From: Chitinophagaceae bacterium
GTDB lineage: Bacteria; Bacteroidota; Bacteroidia; Chitinophagales; Chitinophagaceae
Assembly: GCA_025923075.1 (NCBI GenBank)
Contig: JAICGN010000037.1
Location: 1-34,666, forward strand
Length of the DNA: 34,666 bases
Direction: 5' to 3'
Part shown: positions 1 through 6,901 of the stretch, piece by piece
Position numbering within the stretch: position 1 is the stretch's first letter
Layout: each line of letters begins with the position of its first letter
Notes under the pieces: model-generated
What the model was told of the DNA's origin: nothing
What the model saw: the letters and a program-made list of their open reading frames with translations, nothing else
Database searches by the model: none
Translations under genes and position numbers: made by a program

Positions 1-158
1 AAAAGAAATAGATGGATTCATACTTCACCAGAACAGTGCGAAAATTCATTGTAAGAAAATAAAATAACTTCAGTCCTTTGAAAGCGACAAACAAGCTACC
101 CGGCGGAAGAATTTTAAACAATAAACTTCTTTTGCCCGGGATTTTCTAATATAAAAAC

Positions 159-356
159 CTAGAACCTGAGTCGATATCCAAAAATTCTGCAGGAAAGTTT
201 TTTGTGCGCGGCCCAAATATAATAGGGGACGGTCGTTGCTGTAATTGTTATAAAATAAAACGGTAAATAGGTCCCCTCAATGAAGTAAAGGATGGTCCCG
301 GGAATAATATAGACGCTAACCAACAAAAAGAGGATCATTTTCACGTGGATTTTCAT
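159..356 (-). CDS. Small two-helix membrane protein, function unknown
   Basis: A 65-residue protein with two hydrophobic stretches, about residues 5-25 and 31-50, and a basic C-terminus (KKLSCRIFGYRLRF), so it is probably a small inner-membrane protein. I do not recognise the family. Its ATG lies 17 bases after the end of the second reading frame of the frameshifted membrane gene upstream, so it reads as the third gene of an ECF-sigma operon whose first two genes are broken. Three-gene operons of sigma factor, medium membrane protein and small membrane protein occur in Chitinophagaceae, which supports this being real. It appears intact although its operon partners are not, so it may be expressed from readthrough or be on the way to loss. 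Confidence 0.5.
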   Translation of the reverse strand: MKIHVKMILFLLVSVYIIPGTILYFIEGTYLPFYFITITATTVPYYIWAAHKKLSCRIFGYRLRF

Positions 357-373
357 AAATTAAGTTTTTATAG

Positions 374-909
374 TTATTCATTTATTTGTGTAAGCAATTG
401 TTTGAGCCGCCGGATATGGCGACCGTATAACCTGTTCACGTATGAACGATTCAGCAGATATATGACAATAGTAATAACAGATAAAAGAATAAGCCACGCT
501 ACCAGGAATTCCATACCGGATTATCCGCTGAAGGATAAAGTATGTTCCTATTGGCAAGCCCTGGTTTTTTATAATACAATAAGATTCCCAAAAAGATCAT
601 TAGGAGTGGAACCACTGCTGTTCCGGAAATCAGATAAAATCTTGTATATTTTTCCAGCATTTTTACCTGCAATTCAAGGTTAGATTTTATATGGCAACTA
701 CTGCATTGCATATTTTCTAACAGCTTGCTCTTTCGGATGAAATAATAAGAGAATAGCACAATTAAAAATACATAGACCCAACTGATAAGGCTGTACTTGC
801 TATCAAAAGCGATAAAATAGTAAACGGCAATCAGGCCGAAACCAAGGATGACCGTCACTAACTCGTACCGGAGATTACGTTTCATCCGGGCCATCCTGCA
901 CGGTATCAC
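374..909 (-). pseudogene. Broken ECF-operon membrane protein (5' deletion and 3' frameshift)
   Basis: The upper frame stays open down to a stop at 499-501. It encodes ARMKRNLRYELVTV, then two hydrophobic segments, a CxxC-like CSSCH, a third membrane segment and ends SADNPVWNSW. The sequence then continues in another frame from the ATG at 514 to the stop at 374: MEFLVAWLIL, a hydrophobic helix and a basic tail ending KQLLTQINE. Together these look like one membrane protein of the kind encoded directly after ECF sigma genes in Chitinophagaceae, split by a frameshift around 500-517. The start is also missing: the usual soluble N-terminal part before ARMKRN is replaced by the first codons of a sigma gene. 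The start at 909 is only the first ATG in the open frame; the ATG at 885 is equally possible. A sequencing error could explain the frameshift but not the missing 5' end. Confidence 0.6.
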
Positions 910-982
910 CGTACAGGCGACAAATCTTCAGAATGATACCCTGGTTCATCTGAATTTGTTTGACAAATTCCTCTCTTTGCAT
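875..982 (-). pseudogene. ECF RNA polymerase sigma factor, N-terminal remnant
   Basis: The 35 codons begin MQREEFVKQIQMNQGIIL and continue KICRLYGDTVQD, the hallmark start of sigma region 2 in Bacteroidetes ECF factors (compare the family pattern ..EEFxxxIxxNQGIIxKICRLY..). Homologues then continue into the DLxQE segment, but here the frame passes into the downstream membrane gene and stops after five unrelated residues (GPDET). The leader upstream has the usual form for these genes: an A-rich TTGTAACAAAA stretch, then GCGAC, with the start about 25 bases later. All of region 2 beyond the first helix and all of region 4 are gone, so the product cannot be a working sigma factor. The junction lies near 891-897. 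Confidence 0.7.
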
Positions 983-1054
983 GAGTTCAGTACAGTTATT
1001 TGTCGCTTATATATCCTTTTTGTTACAAGATATAAGAAGATTTTTGACGCAAGA

Positions 1055-1084
1055 TCCGCTTTGGGACTTTAGAAATAATCTGCT
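1055..1084 (+). repeat. Intergenic motif, copy A (weak)
   Basis: This 30-base stretch reads TCCGCTTTGGGACTTTAG followed by AAATAATCTGCT. It resembles the motifs at 2134-2163 and 3419-3448, sharing the GGG-CTT block and the AAATAATCT core. It lies between the YihY-family gene and the ECF sigma remnant. Its role is unknown, and the palindromic arms seen in copy B are not conserved here. Confidence 0.3.
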
Positions 1085-1160
1085 ATTGAAAGAAATTTCA
1101 CTCGAGGCGTCAATACAAGATGGACCAGTTGTAAAAGAATCAGGACCTGGGAAATAATAA

Positions 1161-2090
1161 TTACACTTCCTGGTTCTTCATTTTTTGGATCTTGTATTTG
1201 TAAGCGTTGTTACCAGGTATGATCGGCCATTGTTTCTTCTCCGAATAAACGGCAATAAAACTGGCACCATAATACAAAATAAACGATGAATAGAAAACGA
1301 ATAGCAGCACCAGTACAAATGAACCAGCAGTGCCATAAAGACTACCAATATTACTACCGACAAGCAAAAACCGCAGTAACAATTTTCCTGCAATAAATAA
1401 AATACCGGTCACCAATCCGCCAACAACAGACGCTTTCCAGGTTGGTTTCCCGTCTGCAAGGAAACGGAACAAAAAAATAAACCAGGCAGCTACTATGATC
1501 ACACCCGCTATTTGACTTAAGGCGCTTTTAAAATACCAACTTCCCCAATGCCATATTTCGTCAATATAATTGCCGGCGATTGCCTTCACGCTTTCCATAA
1601 AAAGGTCAGCAAAAAATAAAATACCAGTCAGTAATATAACAGCAAATGATCTTGCCCGGGCACGTAATACAAAAAGAAGCCCCGGATTCTCCTTGACACT
1701 AATTTGCCAGAGTTGATTCAGGGAATTTTTTATTTCACTAAATAAGGTGGTTGCTACAAAAACAAGAAAAAGAAATCCAAATACGATCACATACCAACTG
1801 TCACTAAAGCCACTAATACTTCTTACTACTTGTCTCACCTGGTCTGCACCTTCCTCTCCCAGGGTATTTGAAATGTTTTTAATCAATCCACGCCCCATGT
1901 TACCACGTCCGATAAATAAACCAAATAGCTGCGATAGTATAAAAACAATCGGCGGTAATGCGAACGTGGTAAAAAATGCCGTGGCTCCGGCCATTCGCAT
2001 TGGATCATTTTTCCCAAGTAATGCAAATGAATGTCGCAGACTAGTTAACAAGAGTGACAACTCATTGGCTTTAGTTTTATTTTCGGTCAT
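1161..2090 (-). CDS. YihY/BrkB family inner-membrane protein
   Basis: A 309-residue protein with about six hydrophobic segments. It shows the pattern of the YihY/virulence factor BrkB family (once called ribonuclease BN): an N-terminal amphipathic part with PMRMAGATAFFTTFALPP, corresponding to the family's A-x-x-x-A-Y-Y-x-x-x-x-x-P-P signature, a central KNSLNQLWQI segment, and the late GSLYGTAGSFVLVLLFVFYSS stretch followed by YYGASF near the C-terminus. Length is typical. The transport or structural role of this family is unsettled; the old tRNA nuclease claim was withdrawn for the E. coli protein. The ATG follows an A/T-rich leader without a clear Shine-Dalgarno. It is transcribed alone; the next upstream minus-strand gene ends beyond a strong hairpin. 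Confidence 0.9.
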   Translation of the reverse strand: MTENKTKANELSLLLTSLRHSFALLGKNDPMRMAGATAFFTTFALPPIVFILSQLFGLFIGRGNMGRGLIKNISNTLGEEGADQVRQVVRSISGFSDSWYVIVFGFLFLVFVATTLFSEIKNSLNQLWQISVKENPGLLFVLRARARSFAVILLTGILFFADLFMESVKAIAGNYIDEIWHWGSWYFKSALSQIAGVIIVAAWFIFLFRFLADGKPTWKASVVGGLVTGILFIAGKLLLRFLLVGSNIGSLYGTAGSFVLVLLFVFYSSFILYYGASFIAVYSEKKQWPIIPGNNAYKYKIQKMKNQEV

Positions 2091-2133
2091 GATTGAGACG
2101 AAGGTAAAGAGATGTTTAAGATCAGTTCTCAGG

Positions 2134-2163
2134 TCCTTTGGGGCCTTACAAATAATCTGTAAG
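2134..2163 (+). repeat. Intergenic motif, copy B (palindromic)
   Basis: TCCTTTGGGGCCTTACAAAT, then AATCTGTAAG. The core CTTACA-N7-TGTAAG is a perfect inverted repeat. It lies 44 bases upstream of the YihY-family start codon. The same TTACA-N7-TGTAA arms occur at 10672-10688, and the GGGCCTT..AAATAATCT part recurs at 3427-3443. It could be an operator or part of a promoter region. Confidence 0.4.
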
Positions 2164-2180
2164 TGTTTAGATTAAAACTA

Positions 2181-2206
2181 AAGACCCGGATATTCCGGGT
2201 CTTTTA
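2181..2206 (-). terminator. Hairpin terminator after the PepSY-like gene
   Basis: AAGACCCGGA, a three-base loop and TCCGGGTCTT form a perfect 10-bp stem. It sits about 70 bases past the stop of the minus-strand secreted protein gene. The A/T-rich flanks on both sides mean it could also stop plus-strand transcripts, but no plus-strand gene ends here. Confidence 0.6.
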
Positions 2207-2271
2207 CTTGTTTTTAATTTGATTACAACATTTTTTATTCACTATTGCTGACGTGTTGCTTTAGTAATCTC

Positions 2272-2766
2272 TCATTTATTTAGATCTATATAAACAACAC
2301 CTTGTCTATTCATCACTATTACTTCTGATACCCCATTCTTAATAACCGTTACATGATATAATTCTTCATTCCCTGTTGACAACCTTTTTGTAATACTATA
2401 TAAATTGTTTCCATAATTATTGATCGCATTTGTGATCACCAGTTCGGGCACAAAGGTATTAAGTACAGGCAATGATGCCTTGAAGCTTTCGCCTCGCATC
2501 ATATACCAGGGCTGTGTACTATAATAAACGCGAACTATCCTGTTATTATCAGTTTTATATGTTGCATACCACCAATCATTGGTCATAGGCATCCATGTTA
2601 CTGTAGTGGCAGTTGGATAACTTGCCTGGAAATTTGCACGAATAGTAGTTGGTATCTGTGAACTATAATCAACATCGGTAGTAGTTTGTTTATACACCAC
2701 CACTTCCTGTGCACTCACCGTATAAGTAGCGACAAGGATCATTGCTGCACAAAATATTTTTTTCAT
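2272..2766 (-). CDS. Secreted PepSY-like (DUF2874-type) protein
   Basis: The 164-residue product starts MKKIFCAAMILVATYTVSAQ, a clear signal peptide with cleavage after SAQ or SA. The mature part carries the pattern IRANFQASYPTATTVTWM..DWWYATYK, in which a helix with F-x-x-x-Y-P is followed by a Trp-containing strand. That is typical of the small periplasmic PepSY-like/DUF2874 proteins common in Bacteroidetes. The second half (VPELVITNAINNYGNNLY..) looks like a second, weaker copy of the same unit. An in-frame ATG eight codons upstream (2790) is possible, but the start chosen gives the better signal peptide. Function is unknown; binding or inhibition at the cell surface is usually proposed. 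A terminator follows at 2181. Confidence 0.75.
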   Translation of the reverse strand: MKKIFCAAMILVATYTVSAQEVVVYKQTTTDVDYSSQIPTTIRANFQASYPTATTVTWMPMTNDWWYATYKTDNNRIVRVYYSTQPWYMMRGESFKASLPVLNTFVPELVITNAINNYGNNLYSITKRLSTGNEELYHVTVIKNGVSEVIVMNRQGVVYIDLNK

Positions 2767-2839
2767 ATATATTTTTTTAAAAGGTTTCATTTTTTTTATC
2801 TATGAACAACAAGAGAAGCATACGTCTGTTGCAATGGGT

Positions 2840-3250
2840 TTAATCTTCATATCCGCTTTTAATAACAGTAGAGATCATTTTGAACTGTTCATTGGCATTA
2901 AAGCAATGCGGCGCATGCGCTGGGATTACAATACCGTCCCCTGTTCTTAACAAGTAGTTTTTTTCATTAATGACGACTTCTGCGACACCATCTATTATCT
3001 GAACAAAGTTGTCGAAAGGAGAAGTTTTTTCTGCTAATTCTTCGCCTGTGTCAAAAGATGTGACAGTGACATTTCCTGTGGTCTTTTTGATAATGGTCTT
3101 GCTGACAACAGCGTTGGGCACATATTCGATTATCTCAACGATGATATGCACTCTTGATTTTTCCATTTCCGCCGGAGGCGTGTGTTTTGTCCTGCCGGTA
3201 TGATTGCTCTTGTCGGTAAGATCAGTAAGGATATTTTTATTTTTTTCCAT
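2840..3250 (-). CDS. Cupin-domain protein, cytosolic
   Basis: A 136-residue protein without a signal peptide. Residues about 40-130 form a single cupin barrel. The first cupin motif is recognisable as SPFDNFVQIIDGVAEVVI, and the second as GDGIVIPAHAPHCFNA with His115. The usual HxH pair of motif 1 is missing (the place is taken by FDNF), so a classical 3-His/1-Glu metal site is unlikely. The first 28 residues are polar and low-complexity, and Met29 could be the true start. A short inverted repeat (CTATTC-N5-GAATAG, 3260-3276) lies just upstream of the start. The ligand is unknown. The next minus-strand gene begins about 70 bases downstream, so the two may be co-transcribed. Confidence 0.75.
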   Translation of the reverse strand: MEKNKNILTDLTDKSNHTGRTKHTPPAEMEKSRVHIIVEIIEYVPNAVVSKTIIKKTTGNVTVTSFDTGEELAEKTSPFDNFVQIIDGVAEVVINEKNYLLRTGDGIVIPAHAPHCFNANEQFKMISTVIKSGYED

Positions 3251-3600
3251 TATTTATATCTATTCAGTTAGAATAGCCTGTAAAGGTCCGCTTGTTTAAC
3301 ATGGTATATGTTATAGAAGTCTTGGAAAAAGTTGTATGATTCACACATTGCGACGCATGTTCCTTCAGTTTATGGTCAATAATCAACATTAACAGGAATC
3401 TTGTCACAGTTAGTCTGTTCCTTCAGGGCCTTCTAAATAATCTTTAATAAAAATAAAATGTCTGCGATCCCGATAGCTATTGGGATGCACAGCTTAGCCA
3501 ATGTTTGCCGGCCGGCCCTCGCAAATAGGAATCTCCCGGGGGAACTAAAACAATCGAAGAACACAGATTTCTAATAAATAACAAACTGTAGCTTTACTGT
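3251..3600. other. Intergenic region, no gene seen
   Basis: About 350 bases between the divergent cupin and lactate dehydrogenase genes. It holds a small inverted repeat at 3260-3276, the intergenic motif copy C at 3419-3478, and the near-palindrome ATCCCGATAGCTATTGGGAT at 3467-3486. Just before the dehydrogenase start, TAGCTTTA matches seven of eight positions of the Bacteroidetes -7 box, but it would give an almost leaderless transcript. I see no open frame that looks like protein. Confidence 0.5.
3419..3478 (+). repeat. Intergenic motif, copy C (long form)
   Basis: The first half, TCCTTCAGGGCCTTCTAAAT followed by AATCTTTAATAA, resembles copies A and B. From 3430 on it aligns with 10671-10720 over about 50 columns, about 37 of them identical by hand count, including the shared AATAAAATG and ATCCCGAT. 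It runs into the ATCCCGATAGCT.. palindrome. It is an untranslated repeated element of unknown role. Confidence 0.45.
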
Positions 3601-4605
3601 ATGAAAATTGCTTTTTTCTCCACGCAGCCGTACGACAAAGATTACTTTGAACGACACAATACACGACACGAAATACTTTTTTTTGAAGCCCGGTTAAACG
3701 AGCAGACAACAAACCTTGCAAGGGGTTGTAATGCAGTATGTGCTTTTGTGAACGATCAATTGAATGCAGCCGTGTTGAATACATTAAAAGAGATGGGAAT
3801 AAAAATCATTGCACAACGCTGTGCCGGTTTTAATAATGTGGATGTTGTAGCGGCGAGTAGAAATGATATGGCTGTAGTACGCGTACCTGCTTATTCACCC
3901 CATGCTGTGGCCGAACATGCACTCGCATTGATAATGACACTCAACCGCAAAACACATAAAGCTTATAACCGGGTAAGAGAAGGAAATTTTTCTCTTGACC
4001 GGCTGACAGGATTCGATCTGTACGGCAAAACAGTGGGAGTGATTGGGACCGGTAAAATTGGCGAATGTTTCGCCCGCATCATGCATGGGCTGGGCTGTAC
4101 AGTAATCGCCTTTGACATTATTATTAATAAAGAACTGGAAGCTTTTGGCGTAAAATATTCTTCGTTGCGGGAAGTGTTGGAGCGAAGTAATATCGTCTCC
4201 CTGCATTGTCCTTTGACCGAACAAACAAGACATCTTATTAATAAGGGCACTTTAGAAATTATGAAAACCGGCGCCATGCTTATTAACACAAGCCGTGGCG
4301 CATTAGTCGATACTGTAGCTGTTATCAATGCTTTAAAAAATGGGAAACTGGGTTATTTGGGTCTTGATGTGTATGAACAGGAAGAAAAACTTTTCTTTCA
4401 CGATTTGAACGAAAACATTATAGCGGATGATACACTGGTAAGGCTATTGGGTTTTCCAAATGTGCTGATCACTTCACACCAGGGTTTTTTAACTGATGAA
4501 GCACTCACCCAGATAGCAATGGAAACCTTACAAAGCCTAACCGATTTTGAAGAGCATAAGCCGTTAAAAAATAAAGTTTCCCTTCCTTTGACGCCTTCCA
4601 AATGA
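3601..4605 (+). CDS. ldhA: D-lactate dehydrogenase (D-2-hydroxyacid dehydrogenase family)
   Basis: A 334-residue cytosolic enzyme that would reduce pyruvate to D-lactate with NADH. The sequence has the two-domain layout of the family: residues 1-100 and about 300-334 form the catalytic domain, and about 101-298 the Rossmann domain, with GTGKIG at 149-154 and Asp172 (AFD) ending strand 2, as expected for NAD preference. The catalytic set is visible: Arg232 in NTSRG, Glu261 in DVYEQE and His293 in TSHQGF. The LFFHD..DDTLVRLL and HQGFLTDEAL segments are specific to LdhA-type enzymes rather than phosphoglycerate dehydrogenases. Length equals that of E. coli LdhA within a few residues. It is monocistronic and converges with the next gene. 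Confidence 0.9.
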   Translation: MKIAFFSTQPYDKDYFERHNTRHEILFFEARLNEQTTNLARGCNAVCAFVNDQLNAAVLNTLKEMGIKIIAQRCAGFNNVDVVAASRNDMAVVRVPAYSPHAVAEHALALIMTLNRKTHKAYNRVREGNFSLDRLTGFDLYGKTVGVIGTGKIGECFARIMHGLGCTVIAFDIIINKELEAFGVKYSSLREVLERSNIVSLHCPLTEQTRHLINKGTLEIMKTGAMLINTSRGALVDTVAVINALKNGKLGYLGLDVYEQEEKLFFHDLNENIIADDTLVRLLGFPNVLITSHQGFLTDEALTQIAMETLQSLTDFEEHKPLKNKVSLPLTPSK

Positions 4606-4657
4606 TTCACTCCTGTTGCTGTGCCGCCCTGTAATTCCGGGATTGATTGTAGAACTA

Positions 4658-5293
4658 TCATTTAAATTGGGCCGGGAACTGTTTTATAATACCATCAGTC
4701 AGCATATCTGCCATCAATAGTATTTCATCATGAACTTTATCATAGGCTGTTACATCAGCCGCATAATCTTTTTTTAATCTCGCCACTGCTTCTTCTGTTG
4801 TTAAACTCAAATGCTCATGCATCATCTTTTTCATGTCCTCCAGTTTCCAGTTGGGATTCGCCTTGCTAAGAAAGCCGGATATTTCATCTGCATTGACAAA
4901 CCATTTTTTGTTGATTGTCTCAAACCCAGAGTTATTACCTGCTTTAGCTGCTTTCAGCAGATCAGCCGCTACAGTAATATGTTCCCGCAGCAACCGGGTC
5001 AACTCTTTTCCGCCGGCCTCACCATAAAAAGGTTTTACTGCATTACCTATGTCATCCTGGTTTTTAAGTAACCTGCTTACCGCCTGGTCTGTACCAGGCA
5101 AATCATCCATAATGTTCAGGATCACATTTCTTGTCCATACAATATGATCTTCCCAAAGTTTATGCATTCCCGTTCTCAATTGTTCACCCTTCGACGCTTT
5201 ATTGCCCATATCCATTTGTGCCTGCAAGGTCGAAAAGGAGAGGAATAGCAGCAATGTGCTGATGACTAAAGGGATTTGAATTAAACGTTTCAT
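4658..5293 (-). CDS. Secreted helical protein, conserved but uncharacterised
   Basis: A 211-residue product starting MKRLIQIPLVISTLLLFLSF.., a signal peptide ending in LQAQ. The mature part is almost entirely helical and contains LWEDHIVWTRNVILNIMDDL, a signature I know from uncharacterised exported proteins in several phyla (often mislabelled in databases). The HixWTRN helix and further His and Asp residues (REHI, MMHEHL) suggest a four-helix bundle that might bind metal or haem, which is inference only. The start is fixed by AAGGAG eight bases upstream of the ATG at 5293, a strong Shine-Dalgarno that is rare here; the longer open frame to 5398 has no such signal. It is divergent from the ECF sigma gene at 5505, so the pair shares an upstream region. 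Confidence 0.7.
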   Translation of the reverse strand: MKRLIQIPLVISTLLLFLSFSTLQAQMDMGNKASKGEQLRTGMHKLWEDHIVWTRNVILNIMDDLPGTDQAVSRLLKNQDDIGNAVKPFYGEAGGKELTRLLREHITVAADLLKAAKAGNNSGFETINKKWFVNADEISGFLSKANPNWKLEDMKKMMHEHLSLTTEEAVARLKKDYAADVTAYDKVHDEILLMADMLTDGIIKQFPAQFK

Positions 5294-5301
5294 AATATAT
5301 G

Positions 5302-5307
5302 CTCCTT
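5302..5307 (-). promoter_or_regulatory. Strong ribosome binding site for the secreted helical protein
   Basis: AAGGAG ends eight bases before the ATG at 5293 and decides this start over the upstream in-frame codons. Shine-Dalgarno sequences of this strength are unusual in the window; the others are before Hsp20 (14151) and the basic small protein (30375). Confidence 0.6.
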
Positions 5308-5504
5308 GTTTTTTAAATATAACTTTTAAAACGGCGGTTATAAGTTTTGAGTTGCGAGGAGAAAGATTGGTTACAAGTTCTTTTAAATTAAAAATCATTG
5401 CATGTTGTAACGTTTTCAGCCTTTGATCACTCTAATGAGGTAACGGTAGCTATAAATGACCGAAATTTGTTTACAGGATTTTATATCCCTAAAACTATTT
5501 GACT

Positions 5505-6167
5505 ATGGAGATGATCAACCAACCGGGTACGATCACAGATGGCGAACTAATCGACAGGATCCGGAATGGAGAAAGGGAATTGTTTGAGATCCTGATAAGA
5601 AGAAACAATCCTTATTTATATAAACTTGGGATGTCTTATGGCTATCGACATGAAGATGTGCAAGACCTGATGCAGGAAACATTTATCGCTGCTTACCTGA
5701 ACCTTGAAAAATTTGAAGGCCGGTCAACTTTTAAAACCTGGATAACAAGGATAATGTTGAATCAATGTTACCAAAAAGCGCAGAAACTGAGTTTTAAATT
5801 GGAAAAAGCAAATGACATGCTTAATGAAAAAACTACTCCTATGTTTGAGAGTAATGAATCTACTGACACCTATAAATCTGTTTTGAATAGTGAATTAAGC
5901 AAAGTAGTGGCGAACGCTCTTATTTCAATACCTCTTGAATACAGGATGGTTTTTTCACTAAGAGAATTGAATGGAATGAGCACAGCAGAAACTGCCGAAC
6001 TGCTCGATATTTCGGAAACGAATGCAAAAGTGCGCCTAAACCGCGCCAAACAAATGCTGAGGGAAAAGGTTGAAAAAATGTACAGCCCGGAAGATATTTT
6101 TGAATTCAATCTTATTTATTGCAATAAAATAACGGAGGGAGTAATGAAAGCATTAAACAGCCTGTAG
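5505..6167 (+). CDS. ECF-type RNA polymerase sigma factor
   Basis: A 220-residue sigma-70 family protein with only regions 2 and 4. Region 2 covers about residues 24-92, with HEDVQDLMQETFIAAYLNLEKFEG (core-binding and -10 recognition) and STFKTWITRIMLNQCY. Region 4 covers about 135-188, with IPLEYRMVFSLRELNGMSTAETAELLDISETNAKVRLNRAKQMLR, a clear helix-turn-helix. About 30 residues follow region 4, ending YCNKITEGVMKALNSL; this tail with a Cys is not part of the standard domains. I chose the ATG at 5505; a TTG two codons upstream is less likely. No anti-sigma factor gene is adjacent: upstream is a divergent secreted helical protein and downstream a convergent unknown gene. Its targets cannot be told from the window. 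Confidence 0.88.
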   Translation: MEMINQPGTITDGELIDRIRNGERELFEILIRRNNPYLYKLGMSYGYRHEDVQDLMQETFIAAYLNLEKFEGRSTFKTWITRIMLNQCYQKAQKLSFKLEKANDMLNEKTTPMFESNESTDTYKSVLNSELSKVVANALISIPLEYRMVFSLRELNGMSTAETAELLDISETNAKVRLNRAKQMLREKVEKMYSPEDIFEFNLIYCNKITEGVMKALNSL

Positions 6168-6193
6168 GTAGATCCGGTGTTAATAAAATTTTA

Positions 6194-6589
6194 TTATTGC
6201 AATAAAAGAAGCACCGGCTCAAGGTCATATTTTGTTTCGTCAAATGGCAGTAACGATTTATCGCGGAGCACAGTGGCTAATTTTTTAAACTCGAATTTGC
6301 CGTTGAATTTAGCATACGAATTCCGGATCATCCTTTGCAGTTCGTTCTTATCGATTGTGTCATGCAGGTCGATTACATAGGAATCTTCTCCCACGTATTC
6401 CAGTATTGTTTCATTTTCAAATACAAATCGAATGGTAAAGCGGCAGGCGATCCCTTTTTTTGTCGCGGCCTTTTTCTTCATAACGTCGAATGAAATGGAG
6501 CTAAGTAATTTTTCCGGCGCTTCTTCAATGGAAGTAGAAGGCGGATGATACTGCCATTTAGTAACAATAAGCTCCGTTTGTTCTATCAT
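6194..6589 (-). CDS. Conserved-looking cytosolic protein, function unknown
   Basis: A 131-residue protein without signal peptide or membrane segment. It looks like an alternating strand pattern (ELIVTKWQYHPP.., ACRFTIRFVFENETILEYVGEDSYVIDLHD) followed by helices (KNELQRMIRNSYAKFNGKFEF) and a Leu-rich end. The strand-then-helix order is loosely like SecB-type chaperone folds, but I cannot support that assignment. A good promoter precedes it at 6628-6657, which strengthens the case for a real gene. It converges with the sigma factor gene, with 26 bases between the two stops. Confidence 0.65.
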   Translation of the reverse strand: MIEQTELIVTKWQYHPPSTSIEEAPEKLLSSISFDVMKKKAATKKGIACRFTIRFVFENETILEYVGEDSYVIDLHDTIDKNELQRMIRNSYAKFNGKFEFKKLATVLRDKSLLPFDETKYDLEPVLLLLQ

Positions 6590-6901
6590 GATTATTTTTT
6601 CGCTGAATTGTATTTTTTTTGAAAGTACAAAGGAAGAAAGAATCCTTTGAGCCCAAAATCTATGAATGATATAACTAATTTAAAAAATTGTATAACAATT
6701 CTGCAAGTTAAAACGCTCAATTTTATAAAATGCATGGATATGCTGTTTTTTCGATAAGGAGTTTACTAATAGTTTCGTTCGCCTGTAACTATTATATATA
6801 TCACTCACTCTATTCTTATGTACCTGTTTAAAACAAATGAGCTCCCTGAGACTTGGGCAATATCCTGAGGAACAGTAATTCTTACAACTAAATTTCTTTT
6901 T
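6590..6901. other. Intergenic region between divergent genes
   Basis: About 310 A/T-rich bases between the unknown cytosolic gene (-) and the cytochrome gene (+). The left end holds the promoter at 6628-6657. I see no convincing open frame, RNA or long repeat in the rest, which presumably carries the promoter of the cytochrome gene. Confidence 0.4.
6628..6657 (-). promoter_or_regulatory. Bacteroidetes-type promoter for the 6194-6589 gene
   Basis: On the minus strand TTTG (6654-6657) is followed by 18 bases and TTCCTTTG (6628-6635). This fits the Bacteroidetes housekeeping consensus TTTG-N17-23-TAnnTTTG with one mismatch. The start codon lies about 38 bases downstream. Confidence 0.5.

Noticed and set aside
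105-145. Imperfect inverted repeat CCCGGCGGAAGAA / TTCTTTTGCCCGGG after the first small gene
   Set aside because: The arms contain mismatches, the loop is long and no T run follows, so I cannot call it a terminator.
6116-6205. Two copies of the palindrome TTATTGCAATAA (6116-6127 and 6194-6205)
   Set aside because: The first lies within the sigma factor coding region (YCNKI) and the second at the 3' end of the convergent gene; in AT-rich sequence this may be chance, and neither is in a promoter position.
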